Positions 17,096 through 25,771 are shown, numbered from the stretch's first letter. The stretch is DNA of 45,148 nt from Rhodobacteraceae bacterium UBA2776 (GCA_002352425.1 DEIK01000120.1:1-45148), one strand, 5' to 3'. Notes: generated from the sequence alone by a model not told the origin. Numbers and translations are program-made.

Positions 17096-18782
17096 TATCA
17101 TCCCGACAGCATTTTTGTTCTTTCTGGCGGCAATGGTTGCTCCATTTGTCCCCGTGGTCCTGCGCAGCGTCTTGCTGGTGGCACTGCCTATACTGGCAGG
17201 CTTTCAGATTTGGTATCTGCCAGAAGGTATGTTGTTGCAGGTCGGGTTTTTCGGGTTTGAATTGGAATTGATGCGCGTTGACCCAATGGCAAGAATTTTC
17301 GGGTTGGTGTTCAGCCTGGCCGCGTTTCTTGGCAACCTCTATGCATGGCACGTGCGCGATACAGTCCAACAGGTCGCAGCACTCTTGTATGCAGGTTCTG
17401 CGATCGGGGCTGTTTTCGCGGGCGATCTCATCACCCTGTTCTTTTATTGGGAAGGCACCGCTATTGCCTCGGTCTTTCTAATCTGGGCGCGGCGCACCGA
17501 AGGGGCATATCACACTGGTATCCGCTACCTTGTCGTGCAAATTGGCTCGGGCGTGATATTGATCGCGGGTGCGGCGCTGTTCTACCGTGAAACGGGCTCT
17601 ATTGCCTTTGAAAACATGACATTAGGTAGCCTCGCCACCTGGCTGATCTTCCTCAGCTTTGGCATTAAATGCGCCTTTCCCTTGATGCACAACTGGTTGC
17701 AAGACGCCTATCCTGCCGCCACCGTCACCGGTACAGTGATCCTGTCCGCCTTCACAACAAAACTCGCTGTATACGCGTTAGCCCGTGGATTTGCGGGCAC
17801 CGAAATCCTGATCTATATCGGGGCAATCATGACGCTGTTCCCGATCTTTTATGCGGTCATCGAAAACGATCTGCGTCGGGTTTTGGCCTATTCCCTGAAC
17901 AACCAGCTCGGATTTATGGTGGTTGGTATTGGCATCGGCACCGAACTGGCGCTCAACGGCACAGTGGCCCACGCTTTTGCCCATATCCTCTATAAGGCCC
18001 TGCTGTTCATGTCCGTCGGCGCAGTCCTGTTTCGAACCGGCACAGCCAAAGGCTCCGAGCTCGGCGGCCTTTATAGAACCATGCCGCTCACAATGATCTT
18101 TTGTGTTATTGGGGCCGCCTCAATCAGCGCATTTCCGCTGTTTTCCGGCTTTGTAACCAAGTCCCTGATCCTCTCTGCCTCCGCCAAGGAGCATTACTAC
18201 TATATCTGGGCAATCCTTCTGTTTGCCTCGGCCGGTGTGTTCCACCACTCTGGCATCAAAATCCCGTATTTCGCATTTTTTGCCCATGACAGCGGCTTGC
18301 GCCCAAAAGAGGCGCCGCCCCATATGCTCATCGCGATGGGCATCGCATCGTTCTTTTGCATCGCCGTCGGGGTTTACCCCCAACCGCTCTATGCACTGTT
18401 GCCCTACGAGGTGGAATACATCTCCTATACCACCACCCACGTCATCACCCAGATGCAACTTTTGATGTTCTCGGCACTTGCCTTTACTGTGCTGATGCGC
18501 ACCGGCATCTATCCGCCCGAGCTTAGGTCAGTGAACCTCGATTCAGATTGGTCTTACCGCTGGTTGCTGCCGCGCATGATCCGCAAAATCGCGACTGTGG
18601 TGGCGGCGATCTGGAATGGCATTTTGTCGTTCCTGACCCAGCGATTGAAGAACATCATCGCAGGGCTTTATCATTCACATGGCCCCGAAGGACGCATGGC
18701 AAGCACATGGCCAACCGGTGCAATGGTGATCTGGATATCGGTGTTGTTGGGCACGACGTTGATCGTCAGTTTCTTTGGGTAA
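17085..18782 (+). CDS. NuoL/M/N-type antiporter subunit, third copy
   Basis: 565 aa from the first of two adjacent ATGs (17085, 17088), with AAGG at 17075-17078. An upstream in-frame start at 17034 lies inside the preceding gene. The family channel residues are present: E123 (FYWEGTAIAS), K195 (FGIKCAFPLMHNWL) and K304 (ILYKALLFM). It is longer than the other two copies through a C-terminal extension with an amphipathic stretch (about residues 480-540) and a final membrane segment. This recalls the lateral-helix tail of NuoL/MrpA, so it may replace the N-terminal part of MrpA. It is the last gene of the operon. Confidence 0.88.
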   Translation: MMVDIIPTAFLFFLAAMVAPFVPVVLRSVLLVALPILAGFQIWYLPEGMLLQVGFFGFELELMRVDPMARIFGLVFSLAAFLGNLYAWHVRDTVQQVAALLYAGSAIGAVFAGDLITLFFYWEGTAIASVFLIWARRTEGAYHTGIRYLVVQIGSGVILIAGAALFYRETGSIAFENMTLGSLATWLIFLSFGIKCAFPLMHNWLQDAYPAATVTGTVILSAFTTKLAVYALARGFAGTEILIYIGAIMTLFPIFYAVIENDLRRVLAYSLNNQLGFMVVGIGIGTELALNGTVAHAFAHILYKALLFMSVGAVLFRTGTAKGSELGGLYRTMPLTMIFCVIGAASISAFPLFSGFVTKSLILSASAKEHYYYIWAILLFASAGVFHHSGIKIPYFAFFAHDSGLRPKEAPPHMLIAMGIASFFCIAVGVYPQPLYALLPYEVEYISYTTTHVITQMQLLMFSALAFTVLMRTGIYPPELRSVNLDSDWSYRWLLPRMIRKIATVVAAIWNGILSFLTQRLKNIIAGLYHSHGPEGRMASTWPTGAMVIWISVLLGTTLIVSFFG

Positions 18783-18990
18783 TTGCCCAATACTTGGAAA
18801 CAATTTGAACCAATCAGCGGAAATTAGCCGCCATTGTTCACATATTTGATGCAATTGGGCTGTTTTTGCCAAACATTTATGGAGTCTCGGAGGAATCTGA
18901 GACATAATATTGCCGTAAAGCCAAAATACAGTGGCTGTTAACCAAAACCCGTTAAGGGTAACGGCAACAAGAGGCAGCGCCGGGGCGAAT

Positions 18991-19644
18991 ATGCTCGAGT
19001 TTGTAAATGTAAGTAAGTCTTTTTGGACAGGTACGCAGCGCAAGGTGATCCTTGATCGCGCCTCTTTTCGCGTGGAACTGGGCAATTCTATCGGCATTCT
19101 GGCAAAAAACGGCACTGGCAAAACCACGATCATCAATATGATGGCCGGTTTGGAAAAACCGGATGAGGGTCAGATCACCAAAACCTGTCGGGTTTCATTC
19201 CCGCTTGGATTTATGGGCGGTGTGATCAACAAATTGTCAGCGATGGAAAACTCGCGCTATATCGCGCGGCTTTACGGGTTGGACCCTGATTACATCGAGG
19301 CGTTTTGCCGATGGCTCTGTGGGCTTGAGGAATATTTCGACATGCCGGTGGGCACTTACAGCCAAGGCATGCGTTCGCGCTTTAGCTTTTCTTTGATGCT
19401 GGCGCTGGATTTCGATCTCTATCTGATTGATGAGGGGATGCCGTCGACAACGGATGCGGAATTCAATAAAAAGGCAGGGGATATCCTAAAGGAGCGCCTG
19501 CAAACAACGACCGTTCTGATCGTGTCACATGACCCCGCCGTGCTGGAAAAATTCTGTCGCTCGGCGGCTGTGTTGCGCGATGGCCGACTACACATGTTCA
19601 ATACCTTGGAAGAGGCGAAGCAACTTTATGACTACGAAGCCTAA
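18991..19644 (+). CDS. kpsT: Capsule polysaccharide export ATPase KpsT-like
   Basis: 217 aa from the ATG at 18991; an in-frame upstream start at 18931 would add an atypical 20 residues. ABC ATPase motifs: Walker A AKNGTGKTT at residues 38-46, signature YSQGM at 123-127, Walker B LYLIDE with D147 and E148, and SHD as H-loop. The first Gly of Walker A is replaced by Ala38. KpsT powers export of capsule or related polysaccharide across the inner membrane with a KpsM permease, which is not in this window. It overlaps the next gene by 17 bases. Confidence 0.88.
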   Translation: MLEFVNVSKSFWTGTQRKVILDRASFRVELGNSIGILAKNGTGKTTIINMMAGLEKPDEGQITKTCRVSFPLGFMGGVINKLSAMENSRYIARLYGLDPDYIEAFCRWLCGLEEYFDMPVGTYSQGMRSRFSFSLMLALDFDLYLIDEGMPSTTDAEFNKKAGDILKERLQTTTVLIVSHDPAVLEKFCRSAAVLRDGRLHMFNTLEEAKQLYDYEA

Positions 19645-21259
19645 AGCCAAAAAATATCGCATCCGTCGCAGCGGGTCGCTGAATGCAGCCCCCAGTGCTG
19701 CACCCAGTGCGGCCGTCAATACCACTGCAGGTGCGACTGTAAATGTAGAGCAAACGGTTGGCCAAACGATGGCCCAGCAGACTCAACAGGTGGTCGGCAG
19801 TGATGTGTCTGATGCCCGCGAAGTTGCCACAGAACAAAGCATTGATGATATCCGCAAGGAGGGTTTAACAGGCCGTCAACTGCGCATGGCGCGACGTGTG
19901 GCGCAAAAGCACGGGCTGGCCCCGATATCGGATTTCGACGCCATTCGCCTGTTACGTGCCAAGGGCATTGATCCCTTCCAGCGGGCCAATGTGTTGGAAC
20001 TGGTCACCGCTGACAATCAAGAACCGGCCGCTGTCAAGGTGCAATTGCCGCAGACCATCCCGACAGGTCAGACCAACTTGCCCTCGACCGAGGTCGATAC
20101 CGCAGGCGCGCGCGCCCAAGAAATTATCAATATACAACGTGATATCGCCAAACGGCGGCGCCGCAAACTGACGTTGCTTATGTCGCGGTTGCTGTTCTTT
20201 GTGCTGCTGCCCACGTTGATGGTTGGTTATTACTACTATGTGATCGCCACGCCCATGTACGCCACCAAATCCCAGTTCGTTATCCAAAAGGCTGATGGCC
20301 AAGGCGGCGCAGGCGGGCTGGGCGGGATGTTCAGTGGCACCGGCCTCGCGACTTCGCAGGATTCGATTTCAGTGCAAAGCTACCTGCAATCGCGCGACGC
20401 TATGTTGCGGCTGAATACGGACCACGGATTTAAGTCGCATTTCGCGCAGGATTGGATCGATGCCATTCAGCGTATTGATACAGAAGCCAGCAACGAAGCC
20501 GCCTATAAGCTGTATGAGCGGCGCGTGAAGATCAGTTATGATCCCACCGAAGGCATCATCAAAATGGAAGTGGTGGCTGCAGACCCAGAGGTGAGTGCGA
20601 CCTATTCCAACGCCTTGATTTCCTATGCCGAGGAACAGGTTGACCAAATGACCGCGCGCCTACGGGATGACCAAATGAAGGGCGCACAGGATATTTTCGG
20701 CCAAGCCGAGGCGCAAATGCTGGCGGCGCAACAAGAAGTTCTGAGGCTGGAAAAAGCATCGAATGTGGTGAGTATTGAAACCGAGGTCGCGTTGCTCTCT
20801 AGTCAAATCCAGCAAATGGAATTGATGCAGACCGAAGACCGGTTAACCCTGGTCGAGCTGAAATCAAATTCGCGGCCCAACAAGACCAAAGTCAATCAGA
20901 TTGAAGGGCGGCTCAAGGCCCGTTCTGATGAGATTTCCAAACTACGCTCTCTATTGACCCAAGGGGCCGACGGGGCGGATTCCATTGCGGATACCAAGGC
21001 CAAACTGACAATTGCAAACATCAACCTTGAGACGCGGACCATGATGATGCAGCAGGCCTTGCAGCAGATGGATACAGCGCAGGTCGAAGCCAATCGCCAA
21101 ACCCGCTATTTGTCGCTGGGCGTTAGTCCAACCCCGCCCGACGAGGCCACATATCCGCGCAAATTCGAGAACACCATATTGGCGTTTTTGATCTTTGCCG
21201 GGGCCTATCTGATGATGTCATTGACTGCGTCGATCTTGCGTGAGCAAGTCTCGTCCTAA
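19628..21259 (+). CDS. kpsE: Capsule export inner-membrane protein KpsE-like (PCP family)
   Basis: 543 aa from the ATG at 19628, inside the end of kpsT. A long cytoplasmic N-terminal tail of about 180 residues is rich in Ala, Thr and Gln and ends in a basic RRRRK cluster. A membrane segment follows (about 183-205), then a Wzz-like periplasmic domain, coiled coil (about 360-480) and a C-terminal membrane segment (about 516-536). This is the KpsE/polysaccharide co-polymerase layout that links the ABC exporter to the outer-membrane Wza-like channel. The N-terminal tail is much longer than in E. coli KpsE and may interact with the ATPase. Confidence 0.85.
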   Translation: MTTKPKAKKYRIRRSGSLNAAPSAAPSAAVNTTAGATVNVEQTVGQTMAQQTQQVVGSDVSDAREVATEQSIDDIRKEGLTGRQLRMARRVAQKHGLAPISDFDAIRLLRAKGIDPFQRANVLELVTADNQEPAAVKVQLPQTIPTGQTNLPSTEVDTAGARAQEIINIQRDIAKRRRRKLTLLMSRLLFFVLLPTLMVGYYYYVIATPMYATKSQFVIQKADGQGGAGGLGGMFSGTGLATSQDSISVQSYLQSRDAMLRLNTDHGFKSHFAQDWIDAIQRIDTEASNEAAYKLYERRVKISYDPTEGIIKMEVVAADPEVSATYSNALISYAEEQVDQMTARLRDDQMKGAQDIFGQAEAQMLAAQQEVLRLEKASNVVSIETEVALLSSQIQQMELMQTEDRLTLVELKSNSRPNKTKVNQIEGRLKARSDEISKLRSLLTQGADGADSIADTKAKLTIANINLETRTMMMQQALQQMDTAQVEANRQTRYLSLGVSPTPPDEATYPRKFENTILAFLIFAGAYLMMSLTASILREQVSS

Positions 21260-21294
21260 ACAGCCAGTAACCCGATTAAAAGTGAGACTATGCC

Positions 21295-22791
21295 GTGAAA
21301 AAACCAAGCCAACAGGTTCGTGAAAACACGTGGGAATTTCTGCGTGATCCGATGATCACCCCGACAGGGTTTCGCGAATATGACGCCCGCTGGAAATATC
21401 CTGACGACATCAATCTGGCGGGGATCACCGCACTTGGCTTGGGTCTGGGCACGCAAATGCGCAAACGCGGCATCGAGCCAGTGATTGCGGTTGGCAATGA
21501 TTACCGTGATTATTCGCTGTCGATCAAAAACGCCCTGATGTTGGGCCTGATGCAGGCGGGCATCCACGTCAAAGACATCGGCCCAGCCCTGTCGCCTATG
21601 GCCTATTTCGCCCAGTTCCATCTAGACGCGCCAGCTGTTGCTATGGTCACGGCCAGTCACAACCCGAACGGCTGGACCGGTGTGAAAATGGGCTTTGAGC
21701 GCCCCTTGACACACGGACCGGATGAAATGGACGAGTTGCGTGACATCGTTTTGGGCGGCCAAGGCCAAGCCCATGAGGGCGGAAAATACGAATTCATTGA
21801 GGGTGTGAAAGAGGCTTATCTCGATGATCTGGTCGGCGATTTCAAAATGTCCCGCCCGCTCAAAGTGGTTTGCGCCACGGGCAACGGCACCGCGTCGGCC
21901 TTTGCGCCTGAGTTGTTCAAACGCATCGGCGTTGAAGTTGTACCGTCGCACAACGAACTGGACTACACCTTCCCGCATTACAACCCGAACCCCGAAGCCA
22001 TGGAAATGCTGCATGATATGTCGGCGTCTGTTAAGGAGTCTGGCGCTGATTTGGCGCTTGGATTTGATGGCGACGGTGATCGTTGTGGTGTGGTGGACGA
22101 CACGGGTGAAGAGATTTTTGCCGACAAGGTTGGTGTCATCATGGCGCGGGATTTTGCCAAACTTTATCCGAACTCGACCTTCGTGGCAGATGTTAAGTCC
22201 ACTGGCTTGTTTGCCTCTGACCCCGAGTTGCAAAAACACGGCGCCAAGGCCGATTACTGGAAAACCGGTCACAGCCACATGAAGCGCCGCGTCAAAGAGA
22301 TCGGCGCGCTGGCAGGGTTTGAGAAATCCGGTCACTACTTTTTGGCCAAACCCATTGGGCGGGGCTATGATTGCGGCATGCGTGTTGCGGTTGAAATCTG
22401 CAAAATGCTGGACCGAAATCCCGACAAATCCATGTCGGATTTGAACCGTGCCTTGCCCGAGACCTTCGCCACGCCAACCATGTCACCCTATTGCAGCGAC
22501 ACGGAAAAATACGACGTTTTGGAACGACTGGTTGCCAAACTGGTGCAGATGCACAAGGACGGCGGCAGCATTGCCGGGCGCAAAATTGCCCAAGTGGTCA
22601 CCGTCAACGGCGCGCGGGTTATCTTGGAAAATGGGGCATGGGGTCTGGTACGCGCTTCCAGCAACACCCCCAATCTGGTGGTGGTTTGCGAAAGCCCGGA
22701 AAGCGACGCCGAAATGCGCGCCATTTTCAAAGATATCGACGCCGTGGTGCGGACCGAGCCCAGTGTGGGTGATTACGACCAAACCATCTAA
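21295..22791 (+). CDS. Phosphomannomutase/phosphoglucomutase
   Basis: 498 aa from a GTG at 21295; the nearby ATG at 21289 runs into a stop at once. The alpha-D-phosphohexomutase motifs are in order: TASHNP at residues 119-124 with phospho-Ser S121, metal loop DGDGDR at 258-263, sugar-binding FEKSGH at 342-347, and the C-terminal phosphate-binding RASSNTPNL. It interconverts mannose (or glucose) 6- and 1-phosphate and supplies GDP-mannose or UDP-glucose precursors. Its position after kpsT-kpsE fits a role in making the exported polysaccharide. The substrate choice is not decided by the sequence. Confidence 0.88.
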   Translation: MKKPSQQVRENTWEFLRDPMITPTGFREYDARWKYPDDINLAGITALGLGLGTQMRKRGIEPVIAVGNDYRDYSLSIKNALMLGLMQAGIHVKDIGPALSPMAYFAQFHLDAPAVAMVTASHNPNGWTGVKMGFERPLTHGPDEMDELRDIVLGGQGQAHEGGKYEFIEGVKEAYLDDLVGDFKMSRPLKVVCATGNGTASAFAPELFKRIGVEVVPSHNELDYTFPHYNPNPEAMEMLHDMSASVKESGADLALGFDGDGDRCGVVDDTGEEIFADKVGVIMARDFAKLYPNSTFVADVKSTGLFASDPELQKHGAKADYWKTGHSHMKRRVKEIGALAGFEKSGHYFLAKPIGRGYDCGMRVAVEICKMLDRNPDKSMSDLNRALPETFATPTMSPYCSDTEKYDVLERLVAKLVQMHKDGGSIAGRKIAQVVTVNGARVILENGAWGLVRASSNTPNLVVVCESPESDAEMRAIFKDIDAVVRTEPSVGDYDQTI

Positions 22792-22818
22792 GGTCAGGAA
22801 TATCAGACTGGTATTGCG

Positions 22819-22848
22819 AATATGGCGCAGGTAAGCTTGGGCCATATT
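22819..22848. repeat. Inverted repeat before the mscS-like gene
   Basis: AATATGGC (22819-22826) and GCCATATT (22841-22848) form a perfect 8-bp dyad with a 14-base spacer, 23 bp before the channel gene start. It could be an operator or a weak transcription barrier after the mutase gene. No T-tract follows. Confidence 0.35.
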
Positions 22849-22870
22849 TACTATACACGGATTTCCCAAG

Positions 22871-24169
22871 ATGCGTCTGATCAAAAGCCTGCTGATTTTC
22901 CTGCTGCTGTCCTTGCCAGCCTATGCCCAAGACGGCTCAGAAGCCCAACCCACCGGCACAATCGAGGTCGAGGACAGCGCCCAACAAGACGCTGCCATCG
23001 CTGTGCGTATTCGCGATATTTTAGGGGAGCTTGACGGCTATGATGATGTGACCGTCACGGTTTCATCAGGTATCGTTTCGCTTAAGGGCAGCGCCTTGGA
23101 TCAAGCGACGATTGGCCGTCTGGGCGAGTTGGTCAGCCGTGTCGACGGCGTGGTCACAATCGAGAATAGTGTGACGGAAACCACCGATCTGGTTGAGCGG
23201 CTAAACCCGGCTGTAGAGCGGTTCAAAACTCGCATACAACAAGCCATCTCTTTTATCCCACTGGCTTTGGTGGCGTTTGTGGTTTTTGCCTTGATCGTGT
23301 TTTTCGGGCTTTTCATTGCCCGACAAAAACGCCCCTGGGACCAGATCGCACCGAACGCCTTTATCGCTGATATCTATCGCCAGATGATCCGCGTTGGGGC
23401 AGTCATCACCGCCATTGTCGTATCACTTGATATCATCGGCGCCAGCGCGTTGCTGTCGACCATTCTGGGCGCGGCCGGGATCATTGGTTTGGCAATTGGG
23501 TTCGCTGTGCGCGACACGGTCGAGAACTTCATTGCCTCGATTTTGCTATCAATGCGTCAACCGTTTCGCCCTAATGATCTGATCGAGATCAATGGTGATC
23601 TGGGTAAAGTGATCCGCCTAACCTCGCGGGCAACAATTTTGTTGTCACTAGATGGGAACCACATCCGCATCCCGAACGCCACCGTGTTCAAAAGCCGTAT
23701 TATCAACTACTCACGCAACCGGACACGGCGATTTCACTTTGACCAGGTTGTCGACATCAGTAAAGGGCTGAAACAGCAACGGCGCGTCGTGCTGGATCGG
23801 CTGAACTCACTGCCGTTTGTGATGGCGACCCCTGCCCCAAGTGTCTGGATCGAATCCGCGAGCAAAGACACAGCAACCCTTCGGTTATCTGCGTGGCTGG
23901 ATCAACGCGAGTCAGATCTGGCGCTGGCACGCGGCGAAGCGATTCGCGCCATTCACGACGTCCTGCAAGAACCGCCTAAAAAGCCCGCCGCTTCGGTAAA
24001 AACACCATCCAAAGGCACCAAGACACGTGTGCCTGCCAAATCCAGCATAGATAATGCTGTTGAAAACGTCGGGGTTTCCAACGATCAAGAACTAGAGCGC
24101 ATGATTGAGGCCGAACGTAGCGATGCCGCCACAAGTGATCTGCTGAACCACGAGGCTCAAGAAGAATAG
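22871..24169 (+). CDS. MscS-family mechanosensitive channel with N-terminal BON-like domain
   Basis: 432 aa. A Sec signal peptide (about 1-20) is followed by a periplasmic BON-like segment (about 38-100, with VTVTVSSGIVSLKGSA). A first membrane helix lies near 126-150. The MscS core follows, with its pore helix AAGIIGLAIGFAVRDTVENF near 200-220 and a beta-rich domain containing IRIPNATVFKSRIINYSRN. The C-terminus is charged and low-complexity. MscS channels release solutes on hypo-osmotic shock. The gene lies between the capsule cluster and the tRNA gene, and its regulation is not visible apart from the dyad upstream. Confidence 0.87.
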   Translation: MRLIKSLLIFLLLSLPAYAQDGSEAQPTGTIEVEDSAQQDAAIAVRIRDILGELDGYDDVTVTVSSGIVSLKGSALDQATIGRLGELVSRVDGVVTIENSVTETTDLVERLNPAVERFKTRIQQAISFIPLALVAFVVFALIVFFGLFIARQKRPWDQIAPNAFIADIYRQMIRVGAVITAIVVSLDIIGASALLSTILGAAGIIGLAIGFAVRDTVENFIASILLSMRQPFRPNDLIEINGDLGKVIRLTSRATILLSLDGNHIRIPNATVFKSRIINYSRNRTRRFHFDQVVDISKGLKQQRRVVLDRLNSLPFVMATPAPSVWIESASKDTATLRLSAWLDQRESDLALARGEAIRAIHDVLQEPPKKPAASVKTPSKGTKTRVPAKSSIDNAVENVGVSNDQELERMIEAERSDAATSDLLNHEAQEE

Positions 24170-24242
24170 CTGGCAAGGATGTGAATTTTTCCACTTTCGG
24201 GGCTTGAAGAGTCACGCGGGGCATCGTATCTACCCGCTTAGT

Positions 24243-24317
24243 TGGGACGTGGCCTAGTGGTAGGGCAACGCTTTTTGGTAGCGCAGATCGTAGGTTCGAA
24301 TCCTACCGTCCCAGCCA
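24243..24317 (+). tRNA. tRNA-Gln (anticodon UUG), CCA encoded
   Basis: 75 bases fold into a full cloverleaf: acceptor stem TGGGACG/CGTCCCA, D arm GCC...GGC, anticodon loop TTTTGGT giving anticodon UUG, a five-base variable loop, T arm GTAGG-TTCGAAT-CCTAC, discriminator G and encoded CCA at 24315-24317. The outermost anticodon-stem pair is an A-C mismatch (position 27-43). It decodes CAA and CAG. Its 3' end is also the start of a 43-bp direct repeat. Confidence 0.96.
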
Positions 24318-24352
24318 ACAGTCATCGAGCAGTTGAATAAGGCTCCGTGTGG
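24310..24352 (+). repeat. Direct repeat copy 1, at the tRNA-Gln 3' end (candidate att site)
   Basis: This 43-bp unit starts with CCCAGCCA, the end of the tRNA, and finishes with TTGAATAAGGCTCCGTGTGG (24333-24352). Copy 2 at 25478-25520 has the same length, is identical over the first 8 and last 20 bases, and matches at 7 of the 15 between. Placement at a tRNA 3' end is typical of integrase attachment sites. Confidence 0.65.
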
Positions 24353-24448
24353 ACCTCTGGTGGCCAGAATGCCCCAAAAAGTGCCCCTGTGTGTAGCTCG
24401 CCATAAATGTTTTCAGTGATTGACAAGAATGTTTGCAGCAGGTGAATT

Positions 24449-25132
24449 CTACCGATTTGGCTTTGGCGCTTTGATTTTCTCACCCTGTTTTAGGATGTGG
24501 TCCGCAATCTTATGGCCGAGACCATGTGGTCCAGCCCAGATCATGTAATAGATAGCGATGCCGCGCGTGTTTCTAACTACACTGGGGGTAGCAACATGGT
24601 TAAACAATCCCTTCAACCGGTCAACGTATAGGCCTAGGAGCCGAGAACCAGCGTCGTCGACCTTGTGGCGATCAATGTCACCGAACAAGTTTGGTTGGTC
24701 ATCATAAACCAGCTTTTTCCAATCATTTGTGCCAAAGCACTTGTCGAGATCACGCCGCCAGTTATCTGGAATGTCCCCTGATCGTGTGATCAATCGATTG
24801 ATAGCCATACCCAAGGGAAAGTTGATAATGACTTCAAATTTCTTTGTCGCAGCAAGGGCCTCAACAGTCCGCCAATCTAGATGCGGGCCATACGGGTCGA
24901 GAAATGCTACCCCACGTGTGCCATTGTGATTGAAGCCTCGGGCAAGTTCTTGGATCAACGGGTTCGCATCGCCGACCTGGACCCTGATGTCCTTTTTCGG
25001 GAATTCGCTTTTCAATGCCTTTAGAAGTTCTGCTCGAGCAGGGTCAGCATCAAAGAAATAATGGCTATTAAACCCGTTCACCAATCCAAGTGCTCGCTTT
25101 GGTGAGCCTTCGATATGTCTGACGTCAGACAG
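24449..25132 (-). pseudogene. TcmP (three-Cys-motif partner) family gene, N-terminus missing
   Basis: An open frame of 211 codons from a TTG at 25084 matches the TcmP family: HYFFDADPARAELL, then VAFLDPYGPHLDW, then VIINFPLGMAINRL. Homology-like sequence continues upstream of the TTG (EGSPKRAL) to an in-frame stop at 25133-25135. The usual N-terminal helix and the first FAG/G motif of the methyltransferase-like fold, some 60-100 residues, are absent. TcmP proteins normally sit beside a three-Cys partner protein in mobile islands, and no partner is present. It lies between two direct repeats next to tRNA-Gln. It is most likely a degraded cargo gene, though a shortened protein from the TTG is possible. 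Confidence 0.7.
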
Positions 25133-25135
25133 TCA

Positions 25136-25477
25136 CACCTTAAGGCCGGAATGTGAATAGATTGTCGGAACACGGCCTATGGTTTTAGGCGCATTAGTTC
25201 CGACTTCATCTAACACCGTCAGGCCGGAGCAAGTATTTGATACGAAACCGTGTGCCAAAATGCTGCCACCAATTTTTCCCTGTTCGTCGTCACTAATTCA
25301 CTGATACCAGAACAAAATTTCCCTGTTAACAAGTTTAGGTAAATCGCGACCAAGCCGCTGTTTTCTTTGCTAAATCAAGGTGACAGGCTCGAATACCGGC
25401 AAAATCAGCAATGTTTCCCTGTATTTCTCTTGTTATCAGGGAATTTCGGGGCAGGCTAGATAGCTTGAAACTGCCTG
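25136..25477. other. AT-rich non-coding stretch with short repeats
   Basis: 342 bases with no convincing gene on either strand. It holds three copies of TTTCCCTGT (25275-25283, 25318-25326, 25414-25422) and an inverted partial copy CAGGGAA (25437-25443). The lower GC than its surroundings and its location inside the direct repeats support foreign origin. Confidence 0.5.
25275..25422. repeat. Three direct copies of TTTCCCTGT
   Basis: Copies begin at 25275, 25318 and 25414, each with a T or A/T-rich 5' flank. Spacing is irregular (43 and 96 bases). They may be arm-type recombinase sites or the remains of a mobile element. No protein-coding explanation is seen. Confidence 0.4.
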
Positions 25478-25520
25478 CCCAGCCAGTACCTTTCGAACAA
25501 TTGAATAAGGCTCCGTGTGG
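25478..25520 (+). repeat. Direct repeat copy 2 (candidate att site)
   Basis: It matches copy 1 at 24310-24352 at 35 of 43 positions, with CCCAGCCA at 25478-25485 and a perfect 20-bp block at 25501-25520. Weaker likeness continues a further 30 bases or so (AAGTGYCCCTRTG in both). The bases before CCCAGCCA do not restore a full tRNA, so this looks like the distal boundary of an insertion. Confidence 0.6.
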
Positions 25521-25727
25521 CCCAGTGGCGGGTAAAGTGTCCCTATGTTCGGGTGCTGCGGATGTGGGACGTCCTGACCGGTCAGGGCAAGGCCACTATT
25601 GGCCGTAACCCGTCAGCTATAACAGGTCATAGTCGACACCGTTGGCCGCAAGGTCCCAATCATCTTGCCCAAAGTACATTTTGCACCTGAATGGATTCGT
25701 GATGCCTGTATTCATCTCTTGCCATGT

Positions 25728-25745
25728 GTTACTTTATAAAATAAC
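25728..25745. promoter_or_regulatory. Palindrome before the zur-like gene, candidate Zur operator
   Basis: GTTACTTTATAAAATAAC is symmetric at 8 of 9 pairs and lies 27 bp before the regulator gene. GTTA...TAAC ends and an AT-rich centre recall Zur/Fur boxes. However, the half-site spacing is longer than in the usual GTTATANTATAAC Zur box, so binding is only inferred. Confidence 0.45.
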
Positions 25746-25771
25746 CATTTTCCAAGCAAGGAGCACCACTG

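Noticed and set aside
18884..18962. Dyads upstream of kpsT (GTCTCGG/CTGAGAC and GTTAACC/GGGTAAC)
   Set aside because: Short and imperfect, no T-tract, and the TTAA spacing is 10 rather than the 7 of a CtrA box.
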